This document shows positions 9,758 through 19,356 of a stretch of 64,000 nucleotides of DNA, in pieces. Position 1 is the first letter of the stretch. Each line of letters starts with the position of its first letter. The translations under genes were made by a program, and so were the position numbers. The DNA comes from Gammaproteobacteria bacterium RIFCSPHIGHO2_12_FULL_39_24 (GTDB lineage: Bacteria; Pseudomonadota; Gammaproteobacteria; Coxiellales; Coxiellaceae): NCBI GenBank assembly GCA_001802455.1, contig MGXZ01000013.1, positions 1 to 64,000 of the forward strand, in the 5' to 3' direction. The notes below the pieces were generated by a model. The model was not told the DNA's origin and searched no databases. It saw only the letters and a list, made by a program, of their open reading frames with translations.

Positions 9758-11503
9758 ATGCAGGGCGCAGCAAGTAGTTTTCCGATTTCCCTGAACGGTG
9801 GTGAGGCGGAGCGTTTGTTACCCACCGCTGGTTTGGTTGTTACTGCTCAAGTAAAAGCCGCCAATGGTATTGTGATCAAAGTGCTTAGCAATGGCGCGGC
9901 CTACTTCTTACAAGCCGTCAATTCGATTGGAAATAGCGTTATTTTCAATGAAATAAATGTTGTTGAAGCGGCTTCTCTTCTTTCTTCCTTTCAATCATTC
10001 GCGCGAAATGTATTCAGCGGAATGCTCAATGCGCCAGGACAAATGTTAGCGACTGCGCGCGGTGAAAATAGTGGTGAAAATAATGGTGGCAATCCTAAAG
10101 AAATTCGTGAATTAATCATCGCTTCTTATTCATTAACAGTAATTTTGGCATCAGCATCTTCCCTGTTGTATGTCATCGCTTATTTTTCTTTTCCTCATCT
10201 GGGTTATTCTTCCGATACAGCTAAATCAGCTTGTGATTTTGTGTTTTATACCGGTTTTGCCATTTGGCCAACGTTGATGCTAACAACCTTAGGGCAAATT
10301 GCCTATGCCTCTGGTTTTTGGAAATCGTCATTAATCACTTCGTTGATGAATCGAATTCCTGCAATCATCGGTAGCTATTTTTTGGCGGTTACTGCCGGTT
10401 GGTTAACAACGGGTATTGCAGTAGCTAATTTGGCAGCGCCTTGGTTGGTCTATCTAGCAATGGAGTTTTGGATGCGCCATCAAGCCGCATTTCGGGATGT
10501 GTTTACTTCTAGCACTGATCGAAATCAACAGCCTGAATTTCAAACAATCATGAAACAATTAAAAACCATGTTCATTTTAAGTTTGAAAGTAGGTTTTCAA
10601 CGTTGCACGGAATGGTTGAATGCGTTGGCGATTACCATGATATTAGGTGCAATGATTAAAAGTAGCTTGCGATCAATGAATCCTGCGCTGAACGCGATTG
10701 CTTTGTGGAGTTTATTTTCACAAGGGATTGGCACGGGTGCCAATATGATTGTGGCGAAACTGATTAAGCAATTAGAAAAAGCAAAAGAACAAAACAAATC
10801 GAAAGACGAACAAGCGGAGATTTATAAGCAGATTAAATCCGTGATTGTGAAAAGCGTGATGGCAGGAGTTGTCATTAATAGTGTGGTGGGTGCTGCCATG
10901 TATGCTGCACGAACCAATATCGTTAAATGCTTAATTGATAATCCTTCACCGCAAACACAACAAACGGCTGAAAATTTATTGGGTGTGGTAGGTTTGGGTT
11001 TGGTTGCAGATGCTATTCGCCTTATTGTTTCTACTGTGTTAACCGCTTTTAATAAGCCGCTCCAACCTAATGCGGTTTCGTTAAGTTTAATGAGCTTTGG
11101 AATAGCGATAGGATTTTTAATATCACTGGGTCAAAGCGATAGTTTTAAAATCATGTCTATTTTTGCTTGCCGATCAGCAACCATTTCTTTATCAGCACTC
11201 GCTAATCTTTATACGACTTATTGCTCCGTTGTAGGACTGCATGCGGCAATCGACAAGAAAATTGCAGCGCAACTACTAGTGGCGCAACCTGTTCGCAAGG
11301 AGAATACTACTGCGACCGCTGTGAATGTTTCTGTGAATCAGGAAGAGGAAGAAGAGGTGGCGGCACCTCCTCAATCCAACGGCTTGTTATTATTCTTCAC
11401 TTGTTGTAAAGACGTGTGCATAAGCGCTTATTGCAGATTTTTTGGTGCGCGAGTTGGAACTGCTCCAGCGGAAGCACAACATAATCATTTCGCACATGGA
11501 TAA
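9758..11503 (+). CDS. MATE-like multi-TM membrane protein
   Basis: 581 aa; paired hydrophobic halves resembling MATE exporters ('INVVEAASLLSSFQSFARNVFSGMLNAPGQML'); acidic and Cys-rich C-terminal tail. Confidence 0.6.
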   Translation: MQGAASSFPISLNGGEAERLLPTAGLVVTAQVKAANGIVIKVLSNGAAYFLQAVNSIGNSVIFNEINVVEAASLLSSFQSFARNVFSGMLNAPGQMLATARGENSGENNGGNPKEIRELIIASYSLTVILASASSLLYVIAYFSFPHLGYSSDTAKSACDFVFYTGFAIWPTLMLTTLGQIAYASGFWKSSLITSLMNRIPAIIGSYFLAVTAGWLTTGIAVANLAAPWLVYLAMEFWMRHQAAFRDVFTSSTDRNQQPEFQTIMKQLKTMFILSLKVGFQRCTEWLNALAITMILGAMIKSSLRSMNPALNAIALWSLFSQGIGTGANMIVAKLIKQLEKAKEQNKSKDEQAEIYKQIKSVIVKSVMAGVVINSVVGAAMYAARTNIVKCLIDNPSPQTQQTAENLLGVVGLGLVADAIRLIVSTVLTAFNKPLQPNAVSLSLMSFGIAIGFLISLGQSDSFKIMSIFACRSATISLSALANLYTTYCSVVGLHAAIDKKIAAQLLVAQPVRKENTTATAVNVSVNQEEEEEVAAPPQSNGLLLFFTCCKDVCISAYCRFFGARVGTAPAEAQHNHFAHG

Positions 11504-12231
11504 CAGGAAACGGCATCCGTAAATATTCCATCCACATTAATTGATTTTAATTTTTCAACACCCTGTGACGTATTCACGGTATACGCCAAAACATGCAGTC
11601 CTGCTGCATGCAACAGCGCAACATATTTTTCATCTAAAATTTTATACGGTTGATGAATGGAGATAATATTTGAACGTAATAATGCCACCGCTTCTTTTTC
11701 AGTAATTTTTTTTTCGCAAATTAATCCAAGCGGCAAACTGTTTGCACGTTCCGAAATTTGCATTAAAGCAAATTGACTGCTGCTCGATATAAAAATAGTA
11801 TTGGCGTGCGCGAGCCAATATTTTTGTAAATGATCAATAATACATTCTGCCAATAAAATAGCTTCTTTTTTGGTGCTGCATTTTACTTCTAAATTTAACC
11901 CCACAGTTAAATCTGCTGCACAGCGCAACCATTCCTGCAGAGTGGGCACGCGTTCATTTTTAAATTTAACGGAAAACCAACTGCCCGCATCCAACAGTGA
12001 TAATTTTGATAAAGTGATATCCGATAATTTTCCTTTACCATTCGTCGTGCGATTTAAGGTGGTATCATGAAAAATCACAGGATGACGATCTTGGGTTAAC
12101 TGAATATCACTTTCCACCCATGTTGCACCCTGTTGTTTTGCCAGTTTCAACGCAGCAAGGGTATTTTCAGGCGCCAATTGCGATGCACCACGATGCGCGA
12201 TGGTGAATGGTAATGGCCATGATTTTTGCAT
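11485..12231 (-). CDS. glycerophosphodiester phosphodiesterase
   Basis: 'PFTIAHRGASQLAPENTLAALKLAKQQGATWVESDIQLTQD' GDPD signature. Confidence 0.93.
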   Translation of the reverse strand: MQKSWPLPFTIAHRGASQLAPENTLAALKLAKQQGATWVESDIQLTQDRHPVIFHDTTLNRTTNGKGKLSDITLSKLSLLDAGSWFSVKFKNERVPTLQEWLRCAADLTVGLNLEVKCSTKKEAILLAECIIDHLQKYWLAHANTIFISSSSQFALMQISERANSLPLGLICEKKITEKEAVALLRSNIISIHQPYKILDEKYVALLHAAGLHVLAYTVNTSQGVEKLKSINVDGIFTDAVSCYPCAK

Positions 12232-12329
12232 ATATTCTCCAAAGTAATTTGCATCTTATCATCCTGAGATAATCTTGCTAATATACAAATCGTTACGCTT
12301 AATATTGATTAAAAAAGAGTCAATTTTAC

Positions 12330-13400
12330 ATGGAACTAGCGAAAAAATCTCGTTTTCATTCTTACAACACGTTGATGCGTTATGCCAGAATGCTTCGGTT
12401 TGGCGAACTACACACCAAAATTGATCCACTCTCCGGTTTGCACGCCATTATTGCCATCCACAGCACTAAATTGGGTCCCGCAATTGGTGGCACTCGATTT
12501 TACTCTTATTCATCTTTTGAATCAGCAATTAAAGATGCATTGCGTTTGTCCTACGGTATGACATTGAAAGCAGCAGCCTGCGGTTTGTCGCATGGTGGTG
12601 CAAAAGCAGTAATTATTAAACCCAGAGGGGGTTTTGATAGACAAGCTATTTTCAAAAGCTTTGGCGATTTTGTGCATGAATTAAATGGTCGCTATATCAC
12701 TGCGGTTGATGTTGGTACAACACTAGAAGACATGACCACCATTTTTGAACGCACTCCTTTCGTGTGTGGCGCCAGCGGTCCTGGTCGTGTTGATGAAGAT
12801 CCATCGCCTTCCACCGCGCGTGGCGTTTTTCGTGCCATTCAAGCGGCCGTAAAATTTAAATTTAAAAAAGATAACTGCAATGGTATTCATGTTGCCATTC
12901 AGGGTATCGGACGTGTTGGTTTTACTCTCGCGAGACAATTGGTTGAAGATGGCGCGCGCGTTACCGTTTCGGATATGCATGCTGATCTGGTTGCAAAATG
13001 CGTAAAAGAATTAACGATTTCTCATGTTCCGATCACCGAGATTGAAAATGTGCAATGCGATATTTTTTCACCTTGCGCAATGGGTGGTACAATCACTTCA
13101 GATTTCATTCATCGCACACAGGCAAAAATTATTGCGGGCGCTGCTAATAATCAATTGGCGCATCACAACAATGCACACATCATGCAAACACGCAACATTA
13201 TTTATCTGCCCGATTTTTTAATTAATTCGGGTGGATTAATTAATGCTGCCACTACCTACAGTTACCAAAATCTTTCGATGGTGAATAAAAAAGTGGATGG
13301 TATTTATGATGTTGTGATGACGATGTTAGAACGTGCAAAAATCAGTGGAAAAACAACGAATGCGGTCGCAGAAGAAATGGCGTTTGAGAGATTGAAATAA
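12330..13400 (+). CDS. Glu/Leu/Phe/Val dehydrogenase (leucine dehydrogenase-like)
   Basis: 'KLGPAIGGTRFYSY', 'AACGLSHGGAKAVI', 'IQGIGRVGFTLARQLVEDGARVTVSD'. Confidence 0.9.
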   Translation: MELAKKSRFHSYNTLMRYARMLRFGELHTKIDPLSGLHAIIAIHSTKLGPAIGGTRFYSYSSFESAIKDALRLSYGMTLKAAACGLSHGGAKAVIIKPRGGFDRQAIFKSFGDFVHELNGRYITAVDVGTTLEDMTTIFERTPFVCGASGPGRVDEDPSPSTARGVFRAIQAAVKFKFKKDNCNGIHVAIQGIGRVGFTLARQLVEDGARVTVSDMHADLVAKCVKELTISHVPITEIENVQCDIFSPCAMGGTITSDFIHRTQAKIIAGAANNQLAHHNNAHIMQTRNIIYLPDFLINSGGLINAATTYSYQNLSMVNKKVDGIYDVVMTMLERAKISGKTTNAVAEEMAFERLK

Positions 13401-13406
13401 CGCACA

Positions 13407-13427
13407 CTGATAACTGATAACTAAGAA
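13407..13427. repeat. heptamer tandem repeat (CTGATAA)n in gene spacer
   Basis: ctgataactgataactaagaa between ldh-like gene and pdhA. Confidence 0.55.
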
Positions 13428-13433
13428 TAACTT

Positions 13434-14510
13434 ATGTCCACAAAATTAAAAACAATTGCCAGTTTCATTGTCCCTTATCTGCAATATTTAAATGAACACA
13501 GCGAATTAACGCAGCCTTTTCCTGAGTTTGTTACTACCGATTTATTAATGACTATTTACAAACGCATGACATTACTTCGCGTGTTTGATCATCAAATGGT
13601 GAACTTACATCGCGCAGGAAAAATAGGCACTTTTCCCTCATCACTCGGACAAGAAGGCATTTTTATTCCCATTGGAATGGCCATGAAAAAAGAAGATGTG
13701 TTCTGCCCTTTTTATCGGGATCATGGCGTCATGATTCAACGTGGTTACGCATTGGGTGATATTTTAGGATATTGGGCGGGTGATGAGCGTGGCAATGCAT
13801 CAATCGCAGCACAAAAAGATTTTCCAATTTGTGTTCCCATTGCAACACAATGTTTACACGCAGCGGGTGTTGCTTTCGCCATTCGCTATCGAAAAGAAAA
13901 TCGCGTGGTAGTCGCTGAAATTGGTGATGGCGGCACATCCAAAGGTGATTTTTATGAAGCCTTAAATTTAGCGGGTGCGTGGCATTTGCCTGTTGTTTTT
14001 ATCATTGATAATAATCAATGGGCGATTTCGGTTCCACGCCAAAAACAATCCGCATGCGAAACGCTCGCACAAAAAGCGATTGCAGCAGGATTGGATTGCA
14101 TTCAAGTCGATGGCAATGATCCGATTGCTGTGCTTGATATTGCAAAACAAGCCATTGAGCAAGCACGTAATGGCGGAAAAGCAACCGTCATTGAAGCGAT
14201 TTCATATCGTCTTGCGGATCACACCACTGTCGATGATGCTTCACGTTATTCTGACGCAGAAGAAAAAAAATTAGCATGGAAAAAAGAACCGATTGCGCGT
14301 TTGGGGTATTATTTAGAATCACTGGGTGTGTGGGATAAAGACAAAGAAGCGGCACTGCAAAGTGATACAAAAGAATTCGTCGAAAAAGAAATGGCTGGTT
14401 ATTTTAAAAAAGAAAAACAAAAACCGGAATCTATGTTTGATTATATGTATGACACATTGCCGGAAGCGATGATTGAGCAACGAGATGATTTGCTGGGAAA
14501 TTCCCAGTAA
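13434..14510 (+). CDS. pdhA: pyruvate/2-oxoacid dehydrogenase E1 component alpha subunit
   Basis: TPP-binding 'EIGDGGTSKGDFYEALNLAGAWHLPVVFIIDNNQWAIS'. Confidence 0.92.
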   Translation: MSTKLKTIASFIVPYLQYLNEHSELTQPFPEFVTTDLLMTIYKRMTLLRVFDHQMVNLHRAGKIGTFPSSLGQEGIFIPIGMAMKKEDVFCPFYRDHGVMIQRGYALGDILGYWAGDERGNASIAAQKDFPICVPIATQCLHAAGVAFAIRYRKENRVVVAEIGDGGTSKGDFYEALNLAGAWHLPVVFIIDNNQWAISVPRQKQSACETLAQKAIAAGLDCIQVDGNDPIAVLDIAKQAIEQARNGGKATVIEAISYRLADHTTVDDASRYSDAEEKKLAWKKEPIARLGYYLESLGVWDKDKEAALQSDTKEFVEKEMAGYFKKEKQKPESMFDYMYDTLPEAMIEQRDDLLGNSQ

Positions 14511-14517
14511 CAACAAA

Positions 14518-14925
14518 CTAACACCAATTTTCCACTTTTAATTCAGCAATACGTTTAAATTCTTTCTCGTTATTTGTTACCAATATCACATCGAGTGACA
14601 ATGCATGCGCAGCAATGAATAGATCACTGCTTCCAATTGGCTTTCCTTTTTTTTCAAGGAGCAATCTGATTTTTGCGTAGTATTCAGCAATAGAGTTAGG
14701 TAGTGGCAAAACGGGAATAAAGTGTGTCAAGGCTGTTAATTTTTGAATAGCTTGCGCATGCAATTGGCTTTTATGGGCACCATACAATAATTCAGAATAA
14801 GTGATAATAGACATTCCAATGTCACCTGATGATTGTTGCTCAAAGCGATTGAGCACGCTTTCCGGTTTTTTCTTTGAAATATAAATACAGATATTCGTAT
14901 CTAACATATATTTCAGCATGATCAA
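14518..14925 (-). CDS. vapC: VapC-type PIN-domain ribonuclease toxin
   Basis: 'MLKYMLDTNICIYISKKKP', 'GSSDLFIAAHALSLDVILVTNNEKEFKRI'; ATGA overlap with vapB. Confidence 0.95.
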   Translation of the reverse strand: MIMLKYMLDTNICIYISKKKPESVLNRFEQQSSGDIGMSIITYSELLYGAHKSQLHAQAIQKLTALTHFIPVLPLPNSIAEYYAKIRLLLEKKGKPIGSSDLFIAAHALSLDVILVTNNEKEFKRIAELKVENWC

Positions 14926-15185
14926 AATTTCCTTTTTTGAGGCAGCGGATCATGCCGGCCATCTTTCATAAAATCATCCGGCAGTTCAGTTAATAATTTA
15001 AATGCTTGAGACATATCCGATTGTGTTTTTCGAATCACCACTTCATCGTTGCGCATAAAAATAATGACAGGGCCGACGGAAAAATGAAAAGCGTTCGGCA
15101 AACGAACAGCCAAAGAGTTACCACTTTTAAAAACCATGGTCTTTCTGTGCCCACTTAATTTTTCAGATTTTTTAACTCTTCCCAT
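14922..15185 (-). CDS. vapB: VapB-type (AbrB/SpoVT-fold) antitoxin
   Basis: 'KTMVFKSGNSLAVRLPNAF' swapped-hairpin motif, directly upstream of vapC. Confidence 0.9.
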   Translation of the reverse strand: MGRVKKSEKLSGHRKTMVFKSGNSLAVRLPNAFHFSVGPVIIFMRNDEVVIRKTQSDMSQAFKLLTELPDDFMKDGRHDPLPQKRKF

Positions 15186-15207
15186 GGTGAACGCTCCATA
15201 GCTATGA

Positions 15208-15233
15208 TGTATATACCTATATAAGTATATACA
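15208..15233. promoter_or_regulatory. candidate VapBC operator
   Basis: perfect 9-bp inverted repeat TGTATATAC-ctatataa-GTATATACA, 22-48 nt upstream of the vapB start. Confidence 0.7.
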
Positions 15234-15326
15234 TTATACCCTGCTGTCGTCAAACAAAATTAATCGTGCATTATGATGAAAAAACAGTTATTTTTATATC
15301 CGTGTTTTTCAACAAAATGAATCGTT

Positions 15327-16298
15327 ATGCCCACAATCACCCTTGTCGAAGCCGTTAACCAAGCCATTCGTTACGAAATGACACACGATAAAGACGTTGT
15401 TATTTTTGGCGAAGATATTGCGATCAATGGCGGTGTTTTTCGTGCAACGGTGGGTCTGCTCGAAAAATTTGGACCCGAACGCGTACTCGACACACCGCTG
15501 GCAGAAAGCATGATTGCCGGCATGAGTATCGGTATGGCATCACAAGGTTTAAAACCGATTGCAGAATTTCAATTCTCCGGATTTATTTATTCCGCTATTG
15601 ATCAAATTCTCTCGCATGCAGCGCGTATGCGTAATCGTACACGTGGACGATTAAGTTGTCCGATTGTGTATCGCACACCATTTGGTGGTGGTATTCATGC
15701 ACCAGAACATCATTCCGAAAGTATGGAAGCCTTATTCGCGCATATTCCTGGCATTCGCGTTGTGGTTCCATCATCACCTGCAAAAACGTATGGATTATTA
15801 TTAGCGTCAATTCGCAATCCCGACCCTATTTTATTTTTAGAACCAACAAGAATTTATCGTTTAATAAAACAAGATGTGCCAGATAATGGTGAAGCATTGC
15901 CACTGGATAAATGTTTTGTTGTCAAAGAAGGCGATGATGTCACGTTAATTTCGTGGGGCGCGATGATGAAAGAAACCATCGAAGCCGCCGAGCAATTAGA
16001 AAATGGGGGTATTTCTGCAGAAATAATCGATTTAGCAACAATATCACCCATTGATATTCAAACGATTTTAACCTCAGTTGAAAAAACAAAACGGTGTGTG
16101 ATTATTTCAGAAGCGCCACGCACGTGCGGCGTTGCTGCTGAAATTGCCGCGCAATTAGCAGAATATGCGCTCGATCTTTTAAAAGCGCCAGTGCAACGGG
16201 TCACCGGTTACGACACCGTGATGCCGTATGCGCAATTAGAAAAATACTATATGCCCAGTGTAGAGCGGATTGTAAAAGCGGTGAGAAATATAATATAA
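15327..16298 (+). CDS. pdhB: pyruvate/2-oxoacid dehydrogenase E1 component beta subunit
   Basis: 'VVIFGEDIAINGGVFRATVGL', transketolase C-terminal domain. Confidence 0.93.
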   Translation: MPTITLVEAVNQAIRYEMTHDKDVVIFGEDIAINGGVFRATVGLLEKFGPERVLDTPLAESMIAGMSIGMASQGLKPIAEFQFSGFIYSAIDQILSHAARMRNRTRGRLSCPIVYRTPFGGGIHAPEHHSESMEALFAHIPGIRVVVPSSPAKTYGLLLASIRNPDPILFLEPTRIYRLIKQDVPDNGEALPLDKCFVVKEGDDVTLISWGAMMKETIEAAEQLENGGISAEIIDLATISPIDIQTILTSVEKTKRCVIISEAPRTCGVAAEIAAQLAEYALDLLKAPVQRVTGYDTVMPYAQLEKYYMPSVERIVKAVRNII

Positions 16299-16387
16299 GT
16301 TATCAGTAATCTGTTATCAGTGTCTGCGGTGCACTCTTACGGATAGCTGATCACTGATTACTGATCACTGATAACGGATAACTGACT
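16299..16387. repeat. inverted and tandem heptamer-type spacer repeat (stem-loop)
   Basis: gttatcagtaatctgttatcagtg (16299-16322) pairs 21/24 with cactgattactgatcactgataac (16352-16375). Confidence 0.7.
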
Positions 16388-17482
16388 ATGAAAATATTCA
16401 AACTCCCCGACCTCGGCGAAGGCCTGCCTGACGCCATCATTCGTGAATGGCATGTGAAAGTAGGCGAGCAAGTTAAAAAAGATCAACCGATTGCCGCAAT
16501 GGAAACGGCAAAAGCACTCGTTGATGTGGTTGCACCTTTTGATGCAAAAATTGAAAAATTATTCGGTGAAATAAATAATACGATTGAAACGGGAAAACCA
16601 TTAATCGGTTTTGAAGGTGAACCAGACGCCAGTGATATTAAAAAAGACACGGGAACGGTTGTCGGAAAAATTGAGCAATCCGAAAAAACAGTATCGAATG
16701 CGCATTTCTCTGCAAAAATAAGTGATCATGATATCAAAGCAACACCCGCTATTCGCGCACTCGCACGAAAACTAAATGTAGATTTATCGCAAGTCAAATA
16801 CAGTGGTGATCACATTACCGCTGAAGATATAAAAAAAACCCCTGCTAATGGCTGGGAAACCCTATCCGCTGTAAAACGCGCGATGGTTTTATCCATGCAG
16901 AAATCCCATCAAGATATTGTGCCTGTCACCATTATCGATGATGCTGATATCAGTGCGTGGACAGGCAAACAAGACATCACTATTCGCATTATTCGTGCGA
17001 TTATTTCCGCATGCAAAACAGAATCCGCATTAAATTCCCACTTTGACGGCAAAAATATGCAAACCAAAAAATTTGCTGAGATTAATTTAGGATTAGCGAT
17101 CGACATGCCGCACGGATTATTTGTTCCTGTGATTAAAAATATTGCCGATTTATCCGATGAAAAAATTCGTGACAAGGTGGAAAAATATAAACAACAAGCA
17201 CAAACCAAATCGATCGCATCAACAGATTTAAAAGATCCAACGATTGTATTATCTAATTTCGGCGCAATTGCAGGACGCTATGCGAATCCCATTATTTTAC
17301 CACCCACCGTTGCGATCATCGGTGTTGGTCGATTATTTCAATCTATTGTTCTCGATGAAAAAAATCAACCGACAACACATCGCATGATGCCACTCTCTTT
17401 AACCGTTGATCATCGCGCGATTACGGGTGGTGAAGCAGCGCGATTTTTAAAGGCGATGATGGATGGGTTGAGTGAGAAGTAA
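16388..17482 (+). CDS. pdhC: 2-oxoacid dehydrogenase E2 component (dihydrolipoamide acyltransferase)
   Basis: lipoyl domain 'METAKALVDV', peripheral subunit-binding domain 'KATPAIRALARKLNVDLS', catalytic 'DHRAITGGEAARFL'. Confidence 0.92.
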   Translation: MKIFKLPDLGEGLPDAIIREWHVKVGEQVKKDQPIAAMETAKALVDVVAPFDAKIEKLFGEINNTIETGKPLIGFEGEPDASDIKKDTGTVVGKIEQSEKTVSNAHFSAKISDHDIKATPAIRALARKLNVDLSQVKYSGDHITAEDIKKTPANGWETLSAVKRAMVLSMQKSHQDIVPVTIIDDADISAWTGKQDITIRIIRAIISACKTESALNSHFDGKNMQTKKFAEINLGLAIDMPHGLFVPVIKNIADLSDEKIRDKVEKYKQQAQTKSIASTDLKDPTIVLSNFGAIAGRYANPIILPPTVAIIGVGRLFQSIVLDEKNQPTTHRMMPLSLTVDHRAITGGEAARFLKAMMDGLSEK

Positions 17483-17574
17483 GGAAAACACAATATGACA
17501 CACCAAATTTCCGCTCACCGTTACGCATATGTACTATAATCTTACTGTACCAAGGGTCAACAGCAGGTGGTGAC

Positions 17575-18117
17575 ATGCGCGTACAAAAATTAATAATTGC
17601 TGTACTTAGCTCGATCACTGTATTATTTTCTATTCCTGCCATCGCAGAAATGGCATCGATGGTTTGCGTGGTCAATAAAACAGCTTATCCATTGGTGATA
17701 CAAAACATACAAAATCATTATGACGACGCGAGCGTAACGGGTGTTAATTTTGGAAATAATCTGCAAATACCAGCAAATTCAAATTTAAAGCATTGCTATA
17801 TCATGGTTAACGGCTCATCCAGTGTTGCACCGCGAGGCGTTGGCGTTTCTTTTGAAATTCACTACATTAGCACGCTTGATGGCGCGAATTACAAACTGCT
17901 CATTGTTAGCTATAAAGACCCTGCTGTAGGGCCACCCAGCTCCATTATTCATTACAAAAATACACTGATCGTTACCGAAAGCACAATAGCAACACCCCTC
18001 GCTTCTCATCCTACAGATGAGATATTAGAAGCTGTTTTAAGTATTTTTCGTTTTGGTGCTGGTATTGGAAGTACGACACTCATGAAACACACTATTACCA
18101 TTGACGGAACGCCCTGA
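17575..18117 (+). CDS. hypothetical exported protein
   Basis: signal peptide MRVQKLIIAVLSSITVLFSIPAIAEMA; no family recognised. Confidence 0.55.
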   Translation: MRVQKLIIAVLSSITVLFSIPAIAEMASMVCVVNKTAYPLVIQNIQNHYDDASVTGVNFGNNLQIPANSNLKHCYIMVNGSSSVAPRGVGVSFEIHYISTLDGANYKLLIVSYKDPAVGPPSSIIHYKNTLIVTESTIATPLASHPTDEILEAVLSIFRFGAGIGSTTLMKHTITIDGTP

Positions 18118-18126
18118 TTCGCTCCA

Positions 18127-18155
18127 CCGCTTCCTTCCGCTTCCTTCCGCTTCCA
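18127..18155. repeat. decamer tandem repeat (TTCCTTCCGC)n
   Basis: ccgcttccttccgcttccttccgcttcc in the spacer upstream of tgt. Confidence 0.8.
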
Positions 18156-18180
18156 TCGCTGCTAATGTAATATCGCTAAC

Positions 18181-19356
18181 ATGAAAAACCATTACCGCAG
18201 CACACTCATCAAAAAACACCAGCATACACATGCACGCGTGATGAAAGTGGAAACACCGCATGGCGAATTCATAACGCCCTGCTTTATGCCGGTTGGCACA
18301 CGTGCGTTTGTAAATTTAATGTCGCCACATGATTTAGCAGAAACGAACACACAAATTATTTTGGGTGGTAATACCTATCACATGTTAGTAGCACCCGGCA
18401 TGGAAATTATTCAAGCCGCGGGTGGTATGCACAACATGATGGGCTGGCATAAACCGATGTTAACGGACAGCGGTGGATTTCAGGTATTCAGCTTGTCGAA
18501 TAAAACCGATATTTGCAAAATTAAAGAAGAGGGTGCGTATTTTAAACATCCCATTACTGGAAAAATAATTCATCTTAATTCACGCACATCCATCGAAGCG
18601 CAAAGAAGTATGGGTGCTGATATTATAATGGCGTTTGATCAATGCACACCCGATGCCATAACAGAAAATGAAGCTGAAAAAATTGTAGCGCGTACACATC
18701 GATGGCTTTTAGAATCCAAAGAAGCGCATGCAAAAAATCAAAACTCACTTTATGGCTTAAAACAAGCACTTTTTGGCATTATTCAAGGTGGTGTATATCA
18801 AACACTGCGTGAACAAAGCGCGCAATTTGTGGTGGATGCGGATTGTGATGGTATTGCCATTGGCGGCGAATCCGTTGGATTTAATATGCCAAAAACTGAA
18901 GAAATTATTCATTGGGTGCGTCCATTATTACCAGACAACAAAGTTCGTTACGCGATGGGTGTGGGTTTGCATCCGCAAGATTTAATTGACGTCGTAAGAT
19001 GGGGAGTGGATATTTTTGATTGTGTTGGTCCCACGCGCAACGCGAGACACGGTTGTTTATATCATGGATTTGCAGAACCCGATGAAAATAATTGGATGAC
19101 ATTTAATTCGCATGGTGAAGAAAAAAGTCAAATCAGTATTAAAAAAACGATTTATGCAAAAGACGACAAATCCATTTTAGAAAATTGCGGGTGTCACACT
19201 TGTCAGCATCATTCGCGCGCGTATTTGCATTATTTATTTAAAATACAATCACCCCTGTATCATCATTTGGCGTGTATTCATAATGTTTTTGTGATGCAAA
19301 GAACGTGTGACGCAATGAAAGACATTATTTACTCATGCTCTGCTGCTACCATATAA
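18181..19356 (+). CDS. tgt: queuine tRNA-ribosyltransferase
   Basis: 'PCFMPVGTRAFVNLMSP', 'MLTDSGGFQVFSLS', zinc site 'CGCHTCQHHSRAYLHYLF'. Confidence 0.97.
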   Translation: MKNHYRSTLIKKHQHTHARVMKVETPHGEFITPCFMPVGTRAFVNLMSPHDLAETNTQIILGGNTYHMLVAPGMEIIQAAGGMHNMMGWHKPMLTDSGGFQVFSLSNKTDICKIKEEGAYFKHPITGKIIHLNSRTSIEAQRSMGADIIMAFDQCTPDAITENEAEKIVARTHRWLLESKEAHAKNQNSLYGLKQALFGIIQGGVYQTLREQSAQFVVDADCDGIAIGGESVGFNMPKTEEIIHWVRPLLPDNKVRYAMGVGLHPQDLIDVVRWGVDIFDCVGPTRNARHGCLYHGFAEPDENNWMTFNSHGEEKSQISIKKTIYAKDDKSILENCGCHTCQHHSRAYLHYLFKIQSPLYHHLACIHNVFVMQRTCDAMKDIIYSCSAATI

